A stretch of DNA of 64,000 nt from the NCBI GenBank assembly GCA_930367205.1, contig OV884012.1:55511239-55575238 (forward strand), read 5' to 3'. The notes under the pieces were generated by a model. That model made no database searches. It had not been told where the DNA came from and saw nothing but the letters and a program-made list of their open reading frames with translations. A program made the translations under genes and the position numbers. This document shows positions 38,420-50,020 of the stretch, in pieces (the first letter of the stretch is position 1; each line of letters opens with the position of its first letter). This DNA is from Acanthosoma haemorrhoidale. Taxonomy: Eukaryota > Arthropoda > Insecta > Hemiptera > Acanthosomatidae.

Positions 38420-38760
38420 TGCCCGTGGCGAGGTGGGGGGAGACTAGGCTAAAATTCTTGTTGGACACAAGAAGCAAGCACTCGATAATAAGTGAAAGAG
38501 GGGCGAGGGAATTAGGGGTGTGGGCGGAGAGGAAGCAATATGAGTGCGTGATTGCTACGGTCAGCGGGACGGTAAGACGGCCGCGGAGGTGACGATAAGA
38601 TTGGACGATCTCACGAGACGCAAAACGGCAGTGCGGATGCATATTGTAAATAAGGTGGCCACCGGGTATGATGTAATTATCGGATGTGACGCGCTAAGAG
38701 TGGTGGGACTCAGACTAAAGTAAAAGAAGGTCTTGTGGACTTTCAAACTAGGGGCGAACA
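38420..38760 (+). pseudogene. Retropepsin-like protease remnant
   Basis: The forward frame at about 38,450-38,500 reads LKFLLDTRSKHSIIS, which fits the retropepsin active-site block LLDTGS with Gly replaced by Arg (codon at 38,470-38,472). About 70 codons later GYDVIIGCDAL matches the second conserved turn (I-I-G-D-L region). Stops separate the two. The Gly-to-Arg change alone would be expected to disable the enzyme. Confidence 0.7.
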
Positions 38761-38829
38761 AATACACTGTCGAGGGTGGACACGTGTAAAAAGGAGTTCG
38801 AGTTGGAGCAGCCCAGTGCATTGGAGAGC

Positions 38830-39292
38830 CGTTGCGGGAGGTCATAATAGAAAATCCCAATTTGTTCTACCTAGAGGGCAAAATACTTCCCACCACGGGG
38901 AAGACTGTACACCGTATTAAATTAACAACGGAGGCACCCGTCTATGTGAAGGACAGGTGGTACCCGCAGGCGATGAGGGAGATTACATGGGAGCAGTTGA
39001 CGGAGATACGAGACCAATGGATAATTAGGACATGTAAGTCTCCATTTAATAGCCCGCTGTGGGTAGTGAAGAAAAGGTCAACGGTGCAGGGAAAGGAAAA
39101 GAAAAAATATAGGGACGTAGTCGACTATAGGAAGTAGAACGAAGCCACTCAGGATGAAAGGTATCCACTGCCTAGGATCGACGACATCCTAGACAGACTG
39201 TTGGGGGCCGTAATATTTACATTGGACCTTAAAAGTGGGTACCATCAAGTTATAATGGCAGAGGAGGATACTGGAAAGACGGCCTTCACTTG
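38830..39292 (+). pseudogene. gypsy reverse transcriptase, N-terminal part
   Basis: The frame from about 38,832 reads into RT with KSPFNSPLWVVKKR and YRDVVDYRK, a stop at 39,135, then ERYPLPRIDDILDRLLGA and VIFTLDLKSGYHQVIMAEED, the latter carrying the first catalytic Asp. The match ends at KTAFT (39,292), where a foreign insertion begins. The C-terminal half resumes at about 40,030. Confidence 0.85.
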
Positions 39293-40030
39293 TATTTGAG
39301 CCTATCTAAAATTTAAAAACAGAAAACTTTATGTTAGAAAAAGAAGAAAATTATTTCATTAGCTATCGCTGCTACTGCTACGTACGAGATACAGCAGGAA
39401 CGGCCTCGCGCGTTGGACACCTTTTTTGGGGTTTGTCGAGACCAGTCACTATGGATCCTAACTTCGTTGTAGTAGCATCAGAATTTGTCGAGTGCCGAAA
39501 TTAAGTTGTGAGATTAATTTGTCGAATCCTAAGTTATCAGTTTGAATTTGATCGTAGTCATAACAGATACATGGTTCGGAAGTTTTTTTGTATCCTTCGC
39601 CTGAAATCAAGGAAAGCAGTCAAAAATCATCCATTAGGCCAGAAGCTCCTGCCCGAGGCTGGACCGATCGCCGGACAGGTAAAAGAGGATTGATCCCTAA
39701 AATTTTCCTTTCAATTTCGATCTATCCGATCCCGAAAACCACCCCTTTTCCCTTACAGAGAGACGGGTCAGCGGCGACGGGATTCTGCTATTGGTGGTAA
39801 GTTTGAAATTTATTGAATCTAAAATTATTAATTTATTGATTATTAATATAATTTGTTGCTATGTTCTACTCTATTTCGGTATTTGTCGTCGTTATTTTAT
39901 ATTACAGTCCACTGTTGGTTCTCTATCAGAGAAATAACTTGAAAACTCGTTCGTTCTAATTTTGGCATAAAATTGTTTTAAATTTCACAGCTAATTTATC
40001 CGCGTTCACAACTTGGGAGCGGGGGGGGGG
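39293..40030 (+). other. Unidentified insertion in the gypsy RT, with splice-like signals
   Basis: These roughly 738 bp split RT between KTAFT and HFEFIRMPFGL, and six or seven codons of RT at the junction are missing. It ends in a run of G at 40,020-40,030. A frame opens at 39,508 and reaches a donor-like CAG/GTAAAA at 39,678/39,679. After 80 bp an acceptor CTTACAG at 39,752-39,758 follows, then a 38-nt segment that stays in frame and ends at TTGGTG/GTAAGT (39,796/39,797). I do not recognise the encoded peptide. Clean LTR or TIR ends are not visible. Confidence 0.4.
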
Positions 40031-40590
40031 GCACTTCGAATTCATCCGAATGCCTTTCGGACTAAAAGGGGCCCCACTAACTTTCCAACGTCTTATGGAC
40101 GAATTGCAAGGGGGCTTGGGGGAGGACTTCTCACTGGTCTATATGGACGATTTAATAGTTAGAGAAATTGGTGAATTTTTTCGCATGATGAATTTAATAG
40201 TTAATAAGGAAGAGCATGTCCAACACTTGCGGGAAGTCCTCGCCAGAATCCGGGAGTTCGGGTTAAAACTATCCCAAGAGAAATCCCAGATTGGGCTGCG
40301 TGAGATAAGATTCTTGGGACATTAGTCTCGAGGGGGTGCGGCCAGACCCCGATCGCGTAAGGGTCATTCGCGAGGCACCGTTGCCCAAGAATGTACGAGG
40401 GGTGCGACAGTTTTTGGGAATGGTAAACTATTACCAGAAATTCGTACCAGGAATCGCGGAACTGACCGAATTGTTGAAGAAAGGGAAACGATTCCAATTG
40501 GGAATCCTGCGCAATTGAGAAGCATCGAGAAGTGCCACGAGGTCTTGACTACTCGACCACTGTTAGTATTCCCGGACTTCGACCGAACAT
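40031..40590 (+). pseudogene. gypsy reverse transcriptase, C-terminal part with YMDD
   Basis: HFEFIRMPFGLKGAPLTFQR is followed by SLVYMDDLIV, the catalytic YMDD box (about 40,139-40,160), then HVQHLREVLARIREFGLKLS and IRFLGH, a stop, and in a shifted frame PDPDRVRVIREAPLPKNV, VRQFLGMVNYYQKFVPGIAE. A short duplication of GATTTAATAGTTA disturbs the sequence after YMDD (about 40,149 and 40,190). The last traces (TTRPLLVFPDFDRTF) lie near 40,590, at the start of RNase H. Nothing of integrase follows. Confidence 0.87.
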
Positions 40591-41186
40591 TTTTTTTTTG
40601 CAGTTCCTTTTGTTGTTTTTTTAATTGTACTCAGGCTGTGTAGAATTATTGATTTAGCGTAGCGTGTAGGATGCCATTGTTTTATTTGAGTAATAAGCCC
40701 TGTATTATTTTTTTTGTTTGTTTTGATTTTGTCACTATTGGCTGCAGTCTTCGAGGCAGCGTTCTATTTGGACTATAAGTGTCTTAAAAATACGACCGAA
40801 CGTAAGGGATTACAGGTTGTGTACTGTTTGGGCTGGCCTTCGCTCCCTAGTATGATTAGGAGGGTAATCGTAATATCGCCTAAGTCGTCCTTAATTTAGA
40901 CTACATAGTTTAGAGGAGGTGTGCGTAAACTGGCAGGAGGATTCAAGCTTAATCCTTGAACGTCAGGATATAAACATCTCGAATGTAAATACACAGGAAT
41001 ATAGACTTGAAATAGTCTAGTTCTAACTTTTATGCGTGTTGTTTTTCTGTACCTTTTTTCCTTTTTTTTTTAATTCCAAAGCCGATAAACATTAAATATA
41101 TATGAAATAACGTATTATGTGACTAAAATAACGTATTATTTGTCCTGAGTGGATAAATACTCTCATTTCACAATTGTGCATTTCAG

Positions 41187-41316
41187 GTGTCTGCGCCATC
41201 GTCAGGGTTCCTAGATCACGCCATTAGTATGAGACCCGACTACCATCAGGCGATCATAGACACTGTCAAGTACTACGGCTGGAGACGAATCATTTATCTA
41301 TACGACTCGCATGATG
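41187..41316 (+). CDS. Internal exon of an AMPA-type ionotropic glutamate receptor (amino-terminal domain)
   Basis: One 130-nt exon, open throughout, with acceptor GCATTTCAG ending at 41,186 and donor ATG/GTAAGT at 41,316/41,317. It starts in phase 0 and leaves one base over for the next exon. The 43 complete codons include AISMRPDYHQAIIDTVKYYG and IIYLYDSHD. These are closely like the PDYHQAIID...YYGW...IYLYDSHDG block of insect GluRIA/GluRIB-type receptors, part of the LIVBP-like amino-terminal domain that governs subunit assembly. The protein is a tetrameric glutamate-gated cation channel of excitatory synapses. No stop or frameshift is present, so the gene is probably functional. Adjacent exons are not in the window or are not recognisable, so flanking introns are very long. 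Which AMPA-type paralogue it is cannot be decided from 43 residues. Confidence 0.9.
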
Positions 41317-42629
41317 GTAAGTCTTATACAAGTTTTTTTTGTATATGTTAAAATCCAAAAACTGTATTGTCAGGAAAAATGGTTTTACAGATTATGATAT
41401 ATTTCTATAGGTCCTAATGCCCTAATGATAAAATATTACTAATTAAATTTGAGCTTTAATTTACCAATGTTTTTTTTGGACCAAAATCAATAGCAATGAC
41501 AAATCGTCATGAAAAAAAAATATGCATTATGAGTATTATTTCAGTATTCATTAATTGAGTGATGTTCGTTAAAAGTGTCTAACTTATAAATTTTCTTTTA
41601 GTTTGTTATTTATTATGGTTAATTTATCAGTTTATCTTCTACAGATGTGGTGTTGACGAATGACATAAGGTTTGCCACTCACTTCTCCACCTCTTTGCCT
41701 CTCACCCGCTCTGACAGTGACGATCTATTTATATAACACTGTACTACCGTATTACCCTTATGTGGCCAGTGGGTTGACGTCCCCCAACCTACCTTTGCGC
41801 TTGCCTATGGTTTAATATGTTTAATAATTGGAAACATCAACAGGGATATTTTTTCACTTGTGTCCGCTTAGAGATATCTGTTCTCGCTTATACTACTCAT
41901 GTCATGCAGCTCTCCTGTTTCTTGGTTAAGGCCCATAAGAGTACAAACTGAAGGTGAGCCCCATCACCTAGCATTATATTCATTTCATTGTATTTTTAAC
42001 CACAGCCTGTATTGTTAAGTAACCCAACCTCCTTCAAATGCATCTGCGCATAGCAGAATGAGGAGAAAAAATTGTCAATTCTTTGTTTATATTGTTCATA
42101 TTTTTACATATTGTATAAAAATTAAAGGGGTTAAGGAAAAATAAAAAAAAACATAAGAGTGAAATAGAGTACACTTATTTTCGTTAACTACAACCATTTT
42201 TATATTTTTAGAGCTTTTCCTATTAATTACAAACTAGTGTAAGAAAAGAGTCTTCTGGTCTAAGCAGTCCAATCCCTTCCTATTCTATCATAATTTCTTG
42301 AGATCTCCTAAATAATCAAAGCTTTAAACTTTTTCGATATATGCATAGTCCATTCTCAGTAGATAATAATGTTCTCCTTCCAAGATGACCTTATATTTTG
42401 TATTCTCTTCTCTCAGCCAAGACACCTGATAAATACCAACTGCATTATTCAGTGGTTGAAAAAATATTTTCTGATTCTTTAGCATTCCTTTTTTTCCTAC
42501 TCTACAGTTATTTAGATATTCGGTATATTCTCTGTTTTCAGCCTTTACACATTAACTACATCTCCCGTTTAAGCTTCTAATTATGGCAATTACTGAGGAT
42601 GGAATGTTCTTTTACCAATGAATTTTCCA
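41317..42629. other. Intron downstream of the receptor exon, no gene recognised
   Basis: It begins with the splice donor. A CT-rich patch at about 41,640-41,720 ends in a splice-acceptor-like CTTCTACAG, but what follows does not continue the receptor. The part at 42,100-42,629 may contain more of the LINE remnant listed next, too decayed to confirm. Confidence 0.5.
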
Positions 42630-43520
42630 TATTGCTTTTTATCAGAGCCAAATGCTCTTTCATAATCGATAAAATAAAATTAAATACAATTTTTTTTTTT
42701 CTGGAGTAAGAGTACCCTTATGGCCAAGATTTCCATTGCACTGGCCTACAGATACTTATAGTCATTATAATAATTATCACGATCAAGTTTCAAATGAGTA
42801 AACAGGGTAATTAAGAAAACATATGGAAGTTATTAGTGTAAGATGTACTGCATGATTTTTTAGAAGTACCAGAGAATAAACAAACAAAAGATAAGATAAT
42901 CATTTACGACAAATTGCCTTTCAGATTTCTGATGGCATAACTTTGTTGTGATATCGGACAGATATAGGAATGTTATTAAGATAACTCTCAAAACTATTTT
43001 CATTCCACTGGACTCACAGGGAAAAAAGAATTGATGAAGGCTCGATTTGTAAACTGAGATGAAAAAAAAACAGTGGTTGGATGGATGTAGAGAGTTAGAA
43101 AAGTTTTGGCATGGAAAAGAAAGGGATGGTTGGAAAAACAGGTCTTTGAAGGGTGGGGCTAGGATAATAGTATCCCCCAGTCGAGAGGTATGCTATTCAT
43201 CTTTCATGTCAATTGTAATACTTTACACAGAGTTTCAAGGATGAATCCCACCATACCCAGTCGCTTGCCCAGTTTCATATTTCTTTAAGTTCTCTCTCAT
43301 TTCAGCTTGATTGCCTATTCAAGATCCAGTTAGCGTCCATTCTTGTCACAGTCATCATTGTTTTTTGCACCATTGTTGAGTAGCTCATAGAAGTGCTCCA
43401 TAATTTCTGTTTCATTAGTACGGATATTTTGGTTTATTCCTTTCACGAACATTAATGGGTCCTCTCCTCTTATTTTCCTTATGATTCTATTTTCTTAAAG
43501 GAGTTTAAAATTGTTTTACA
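42630..43520 (-). pseudogene. Very old LINE reverse-transcriptase remnant (RTE- or R-clade-like)
   Basis: On the minus strand, broken segments appear in the order expected for a LINE: IRTNETEIMEHFYELL (about 43,380-43,430), LKKYETGQATGYGGIHP (about 43,245-43,300, the LK..KTGKA.G.DGIHPE block with Asp lost), SIPLDWGI (about 43,180), and FIDYERAF (about 42,665-42,690, the F.DYEKAFD block). Many stops and frameshifts lie between. The gap before the last block is too long, so there has been an insertion. This is not the Jockey family found elsewhere in the window. Confidence 0.5.
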
Positions 43521-46500
43521 TAAAAACCCTCAATTTTACCTAGGATTAGTTCTTGGCCATTTATCCTTTTGATTTTAGAAAACAGCTCTCATCTTTATAT
43601 TCCTCATGTTCTTCTAAATACGTTTTTTGCCGTTTATTTTTTATTAGTTTCAAATACTGATATGACAATGATGGTTATTAAAGAGAAACGAATGGTACCG
43701 CAAGCTCACCTAAAACAGAACGCTTCTAATAATAAAAAAAAGTATTCACTTAAGGTAGAAGGTTAAATTTACGATTCATTGATAACACATCCTCAAGTGG
43801 CTAATATTGACAGGAATTCTTTAATAACTGAACTGAAACTGTTCAAGTCAATATGACACCATATTTCTCATTGAAACAAAGTGAAAATGGAATATTGGTA
43901 GTATTGATAAAGAATCCGAATCAGAAGAAAACGAAGAAGTGATCAAATCACATCGTGAAATAAACTAAAGTTTTTTAAAGTTATTAAAGGCTTTTTGATA
44001 CTTTAAGTGCTATTTTGGGCGTGTTTGGGAAGTTAAAGTATAAAAGAGAGGGAGAGCTGGACCAAGGGCTTATTTGTCAATAAGCCCAATAAAAAAATAA
44101 CCTTAATATTATTGTGTTGGCACCTTTTCCTAAATATAAAACTTTGTGGTAAAACAAGACATTTTGTTTCTTAAATAGAAATTTTCAGATTTTAGAGTGG
44201 CTTTTAAGCCAATAGGAAAGCACCTCCATCAACTTACCATGGCTAGGGATAATTCTGTTTATACCAGAATATATCTGTATGTATTCTAACCCTTATATAA
44301 GGTAAATGCCCTTCGATCATTTGTCTTCTAAAGACAGTAGACTTAAGATACCAAGGCCCAAAAAAAACAAAACAAAAAAATGAATCTAGAATCCTTTTAG
44401 GATGGAGAGGGCGGGGGTAAAGAAAGGCGGAGGGACCAGACCAAAGATTTATAGACAGACAGGCAGAAACAGTTAATCTCAATCAGAAGGCGGGCAAACA
44501 TTAATCCCGGCCTCAATAGCAGGGACTATTGTGACAAATGCCTCTTGTTCGCCTACTTGCCCTCCGCTGCAGCACACTGCCTCTAGTTCTGTACCCAATA
44601 TCTCCCCATATACTGGCTGCTTGCAGTTGCCAGCTTTCAGTGGTAGGCTTCAACTCTACACAACTGTGTAACTGAAGGCTTGGTAGAGTTGTAGTCGAGC
44701 CTATAGTTATTATATTCCATTAAAACATGGTATCGAAATTTTATAGATTTGATTTGCACTTGATATGTTAATAGCTCATGTTTGTAAGCAAAAGTTTACA
44801 AAAGTTCAACTCTAATTCTTTATTTTAAATTTTAAAGATTTTATCAGTGAACTAAAGCTAATGAAATACTGAAAGGCATTTTGTAATATTGTTATGGATT
44901 GCCATTCTCAGGCCATACTCCACGCACAGTAGTAAAAACGGAAGAAGAGAAAGAATAAGACAAAGAGCGCAATATCTAGCGCTGCTGATTTGGGAGGGAT
45001 TGGTTGGGAAAGATTTAGCAGTAAAAATTATCATAGAAAGGTTTTAAATAACTTCACGTATTTGAGACATCAAGAGGAAATTCTAGAAAACAGACATGTA
45101 GGTCCGGGCATAATATTTTATATAAATTTGAATCACCTTGATCGCCAATTTTAGGTATGATCACGATTTATCTAATGACACTTTAATTTTGAAGGGCAAT
45201 GAAGTGGTTTGTCGTCATGAGAAGCCTAAAAGTTGAGCTATGTATATAGGAAAAAAGGGGAATATGTTTTAAAAATATCAGCCAGAAAACATAAGGATTT
45301 ATTGTTGGAAAAAAATGTGTGAGCAAGAAATATTTACTGAAAATGGCAGAAAACGTATTTCCCCTTGATTCCTACCTTGGTCAATAACAGTTCTGAGAAG
45401 GACCTCTGTACTATAGGACAGACTAAACGTCCTGGAAGCGATTGGAAACATCGTCCGAACCATATTTCACCACTATTGAACCGAGATGGGAAATGAAGCG
45501 TAGAGACGAAGCCATAGGAACAGATAGAAGCATCATCGAAGATTCATGGTCCGCCATCACCGTTGCCACGGCATGGGTTATTCATCGACGGCTGACTAAT
45601 TAACGGCAATAAAAGAAAGGTCCAGAGCAGTAGCTCATTAATAAAGGATTATTCCTGCCTTCAGCCTTTATTGCGTCCTTTGTCCCCCTCTGAGCCTATC
45701 TATAGTCTCCTCTGTCTTTTGATTTAGAAAAACCCCTTGATTGAGATTGTGAGAAATTTAAATGATTTTGTTATTAGTATTTGAAGGTGAGCTTTTCATC
45801 CACTGTGCCGTCTTTAACGTTAAATTGTTCCTACCACAAGAGTTTTCTTTATACAGTCTCTTCAAGGCCTCAATATTTATGATGGTACTTAAACCCACAA
45901 TTCAAAGCAACAATTTTCCATCAAATGTGCAGAAATTTCATCAACTAATATTAAGCGTATACTGGAAGCAGACAGAAACATCGTGCTTCATCATGTAACT
46001 CAAAGGTTATCAATGCCACCGCATTTGCAACGTGAAGAAATAAAACAGAAATTGTTATAATATTACATGACCGACATGTCTCGCCAGGTGTATTACGTTA
46101 AACGATCGATACTAGTGTTGGTCGGATAGTAGTCCCAATTTTGCCTATAGACTAGGTGCTTAGGTGTTATAGAATTATAAATTGATAAAAACATTTTTCA
46201 AAACAAACAACGTTCTTTTTTAACTATAACTAAATAAAACATCAAGGGTATAACTATTATTCTATGAAAAATCAAATCAAAGCAGGGGTGGCAAATTAAC
46301 CAACTGTAAATATAGAAAGGTTTCGAATAACAAAATCAATTATTTTTTGCATAGCTCAGAAATACTAGTTATTCAAAAGTCCTACTAGTTCCCCCAATTA
46401 GCTTCTTTACTTATTACGTCACACATTTTTTCATTTATCATTGTATTCATTTTTACTGTTATCATTATTTTATTTGTTTTAACTATATGAAATCACTTAT

Positions 46501-46599
46501 ATTTAAATAAGTGAACCGTAAATACCGTCAACCAACTCTTTCTAAAAAGTTGTACACGCTAATCTTTACGTATTTAATCTTATTTGTTATTGGAAACTC
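43521..46599. other. Intron-like sequence, no gene recognised
   Basis: AT-rich, with two GC-richer unique blocks at about 44,395-44,660 and 45,360-45,720. The second contains a compact stretch around 45,545-45,615 (CCATCACCGTTGCCACGGCA) with little sign of decay. These could be conserved noncoding elements. No coding frame stands out. Confidence 0.45.
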
Positions 46600-46790
46600 C
46601 TTTATTGTGAAAAAAATTCAATCTGCGTTATTGGGCAATAATTAATTGTGATAAATGTTCTCATTCATACCATATTTACAATTTTCATTCGCTCGCTCAT
46701 TCATACAGTATTTACAAACAGTCCAGAGACCTCCCAAATCCACATGGTTGTCACCTTCCTCACACGCGAAAGAGGTAATCTTATTTAATT
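46600..46790 (-). repeat. 3'-end fragment of the Jockey-clade LINE
   Basis: The plus strand shows CATACCATATTTACAATTTT, CGCTCGCTCATTCATACAGT and CCAGAGACCTCCCAAATCCA. All recur in the 3' untranslated region of the long LINE at 55.5-55.7 kb in the same orientation, and in reverse at 63.6-63.8 kb. Only about 190 bp is present, a typical 5'-truncated insertion. Confidence 0.85.
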
Positions 46791-48769
46791 TCATTTATCG
46801 CTCTTTTTTTTAATTGAATTTCTATTTACAAACCATACGAATTCTTTTTAACATTTTAAGAATATTTGAGTAATGAGAGTTTTTAAGAACATTTAGTTTT
46901 TTTTATTTTCTTCCTAAGATGTAATGTTTTTATTTTTGTTGACCAGAGCAGTATTTATAAATTTCTACATTGTCATTAATTAAAATGTCAGGAGACATGG
47001 CCCCAGATCATAGATTTTATTCTTTCCTATATGTGTTTTAAATATACGATTTTGTCTATCGAAAAAACATCTGGAATGGAGATGGACACACACAAATACA
47101 ATTTAGATTGTGAAAATGCAAAGAATAGTAAAAAAAAAGTCTTCAGAAAGACCACTGTGAACTAGGCAATAACAACTACTTGGGGCACCCATGATCCAGT
47201 CATGAGCTGAAGAAACGTCTTTTAAATAAATAAATATAATTATGTGAGACGTATTGTGCGCAATATGGGAATATGGCTTGCATTAATTATGTTTATATTG
47301 TTGTGGCTGGCGAAATCCCATTATCCCAGGCCGGCCATTAATAATTAGCTGCTCACTATTATATTGCTTGGGTGAGAAGGCAGCTCGGAGCCAGTGGGCT
47401 GCCTATTGTCTCTTCCTTGCACAATGCTAAACTGGTAGTTTGCCGTGAACAGCGTGCCAACGTAACTGCCCACTATTTTCACTCGGGACCTCTTCCACTC
47501 ACTGAGCAAGCAGTTCTCTCTTGTGCTGCAATATGTCTATTAGTTTAAGTTTCCGCAGATTAATTCAAAATTATAAGTTCCTAAACATCAAATCACCAGA
47601 CAAACATTATCGCGATAGGTTGGTACGGAATGTTTTTAAGCAGCACCTTTTCGGAACTTCAGATTTCGAGTCACTTTTTGGAATAATAATATCAATATTA
47701 TCCTGAAACTACGTCCCATAATAACAACAGGTTGGTTCCTTAACAGTATCAACCCACACTAACATTTACAATATGCAAAGAAAATCTAAAAAAAAAAAAA
47801 AAACGAATAAGAAACGGTCTAATAATATAAAATACAGATAACAAAAACAATGAGAAGAAAATAAAACAAGTCTGCTCAAAATTCAACATCTGCAACATAC
47901 ACACAAATACTGTTTTACATATGGACATGTAGAAGATACTCACATACCTTAATTTACATATAAAATAGTAAACAATAATTACAATACCCTATGTAAGTAA
48001 ACTATTTATTAATTCATGGCAGGTTACTGACATTGTATATCATCATAAGTGTGATGTGGAAATCAACCCACTAACACTAGTTGCAATCACTAATTTTTTT
48101 TTGCGTACAAATAATTTAATTATCTCGTTTTTAAATAGATGTTTGTAGTTTAATATGGAGAAGATACTCCTTAGGTACCTAGGAAGTATTTGTGACTATT
48201 GTGCGGAACAAGCTATTTCTGTGGAGAATAAAATTAAGTCATTCGAGAATCTCTCATGCAACCCAGTGCGAATTTGAGGCGTGATAAAGGAAATGCGAAT
48301 TTCCTTAGAATAAATCTATTCCGTGATACACAAGGGATCAATAGTCTGAATGAGGGATGATGAGAGAGGATACAAAAATAACTTGCACAAATGGAGGGAA
48401 AAAATTGAGTGGTTTTTTCGTTGAACCAAGTAGACAAAGATTTTCAATCCAATCACTTAGTAAATAGCTCTAAAAGTAAGGAATAATAGATTATTCCAAA
48501 GATCAAAGTTTAATTAATAATTAAACAGAAAATGAATCATTAAAAAAGTGTTGGGTTAGGGTTCATAGCGAAATAGGTTCATGTTAGAAAGACTATTTCT
48601 TTTTTTCATTACCCCTAATTTTATATTAATTAAAAATTAAATGTATACAATGACATATATAATGAGCTGAGTATACACATGTCTTCTTGTACTGCATCGT
48701 ATGATTGTAACCAGTTTTTGGTTACCTAACATATCTATCTTTTTATTGTTAAAAACTATACAATGTTAA
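46791..48769. other. No gene recognised
   Basis: AT-rich. The block at about 47,280-47,500 is GC-richer and unique in the window. It includes CCCAGGCCGGCCATTAATAA and reads like a conserved noncoding element or old repeat. Confidence 0.45.
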
Positions 48770-50020
48770 GGGACTAGGTGACGAGGTTCACCTTCGGCCT
48801 ACATATGGGGGGGGGCCTAAAACTATCTAACGATAAATATTACAAACCTCAACCGAAAGTGTTTACACCTCAACTGCCTGCTACCAACGGTGCGGAAACG
48901 GGGAGCGGGGATATCGTGTTAAACACAGGATTGGTTAGATAATACTAATGTCTACTGCGAATGGACTCATCTACAGTAGGTGGCTCAAAATTTTCATGGA
49001 GTTCACTTGTACTCCGCTGCTTGAATAAACTACGAGTATGTCGGACCAATTTCATGAATACCCCGTGTCGGGTTGCCACTAGGGGAGTGCCTAATCACTC
49101 TAGCCCTAGTGACAAGTGCGGTTTGTTCTAGTTTATAACATGAACCATGTTCCATGTCGGCGTTAATATCTGACTCTATGATAGGGATATGTCCCGACAA
49201 TACACTGTGTTCAAGAGAAGAGGTACAGAGGTTTCATGAAGAATAAGACAAGTTTTCAGAGTTCGGGCGGGGGCTCGGCAGCGTAACAGGTACAAGGCGC
49301 CAGAGGGTCTGCAAGGCGGCTGGAGTCTAAGTGACCAAGCGGCCCTGGCGTAAAGCGACCGAGTAAAGCGGCTGAGGAGATGAGGAGACTGAGAAAGAGT
49401 AGGCCTACAGGGGGAAACCCCCTGGTTTAAATATTACTTCCCCTTCTTACCGGAAGGTGGAACCTGGCCTGAAAGGGGTATGTTTATAATGTCACACCTG
49501 CACCTCTGTCACAAGGCGCGTGACCGGGGACACGCGTTGCTTAGTTTATCGCCGTTTATGGCATGCTAGGGACACACCCTTTAAGGTTTATGAGGCGGCC
49601 CTAGGTCTACCGGGTCTGTTTTATGACGGTCAGGTGGCTTTTAAGCCGGCACCTGCTATTACCTGACTTGTTACGACTGCCGGCCCCTGCATGATTTATT
49701 GCTTAAAACTTTAAACATGATTTACATTAACTACAATATATTATATATTCACCAGAGTATAGGGTGATTTATCACTTATGTAGTTAGGGTCGTTACACCC
49801 CGTTTTGAAATGGTCGTAGTTTTGCTTTTGCTTCAGTCAGATGGCCAAGAAACGGTGAACCGTACAGCAGAGCCGGTCTGAGTATGCTCTATTACATCAT
49901 GAGCTTGAGGCACAGAGATAGATTGGAGGAAGTCAGCAGTTGGGTGAGCCGGTAAGACTTCGTGCGTGTTTATTTCCTCGCAAATTGGCCACAAAACTTA
50001 AGGTGTTGGATCATTTTTTT
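48770..50020 (-). mobile_element. Jockey-type LINE copy A (3' part), split by a solo LTR
   Basis: The plus-strand stretch ATGGACTCATCTACAGTAGG and what follows to 49,065 matches 50,380-50,480 of copy B (ATGAATTCATCTACCGTAGG). The match resumes at 49,803 with TTTTGAAATGGTCGTAGTTT against TTTTGGAATTGTTGGAGTCT. It therefore covers the C-terminal part of ORF2 and the 3' untranslated region. It ends near a T-rich stretch at about 50,018-50,035. The solo LTR 49,066-49,797 is inserted within it. Confidence 0.8.
49066..49797 (-). repeat. Solo LTR (TGTAG type), minus strand, 732 bp
   Basis: On the plus strand it starts TGTCGGGTTGCCACTAGGGG and ends GGGTCGTTACA. In reverse this is the TGTA...CCCGACA form of the family. 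CCCCG flanks it at 49,061-49,065 and 49,798-49,802. The interrupted LINE is continuous across the site once the insert and one duplication are removed, which proves the boundaries. Confidence 0.93.

Larger units (their letters stand above)
36806..40590 (+). mobile_element. Degenerate Ty3/gypsy LTR retrotransposon
   Basis: In order: a possible LTR remnant with TATA and AATAAA, a tRNA-Phe-type primer site, gag with two zinc knuckles, a protease remnant, and reverse transcriptase cut in two by a 0.7-kb insertion. The sequence then decays after the block that precedes RNase H. Integrase and the 3' LTR are missing. RT style (ERYPLPRIDDILDRL, TLDLKSGYHQV, YMDD, GVRQFLGMVNYYQKFVPGI) places it in Ty3/gypsy (Metaviridae). 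All frames are broken. Confidence 0.85.

Noticed and set aside
38049..38860. Minus-strand frames of 197 and 99 codons
   Set aside because: They are antisense to the zinc-knuckle, protease and RT segments of the gypsy element and are rich in Pro, Ser and Arg as expected for a shadow frame.
39286..40035. CACTT at both edges of the gypsy RT insertion as a 5-bp target duplication
   Set aside because: Joining at CACTT would leave the RT out of frame and lacking conserved residues, so the match is probably chance or the junction has been rearranged.
41640..41720. CTTCTACAG followed by a short open segment, considered as the next receptor exon
   Set aside because: The translation does not continue the receptor amino-terminal domain in any phase and meets stops quickly.
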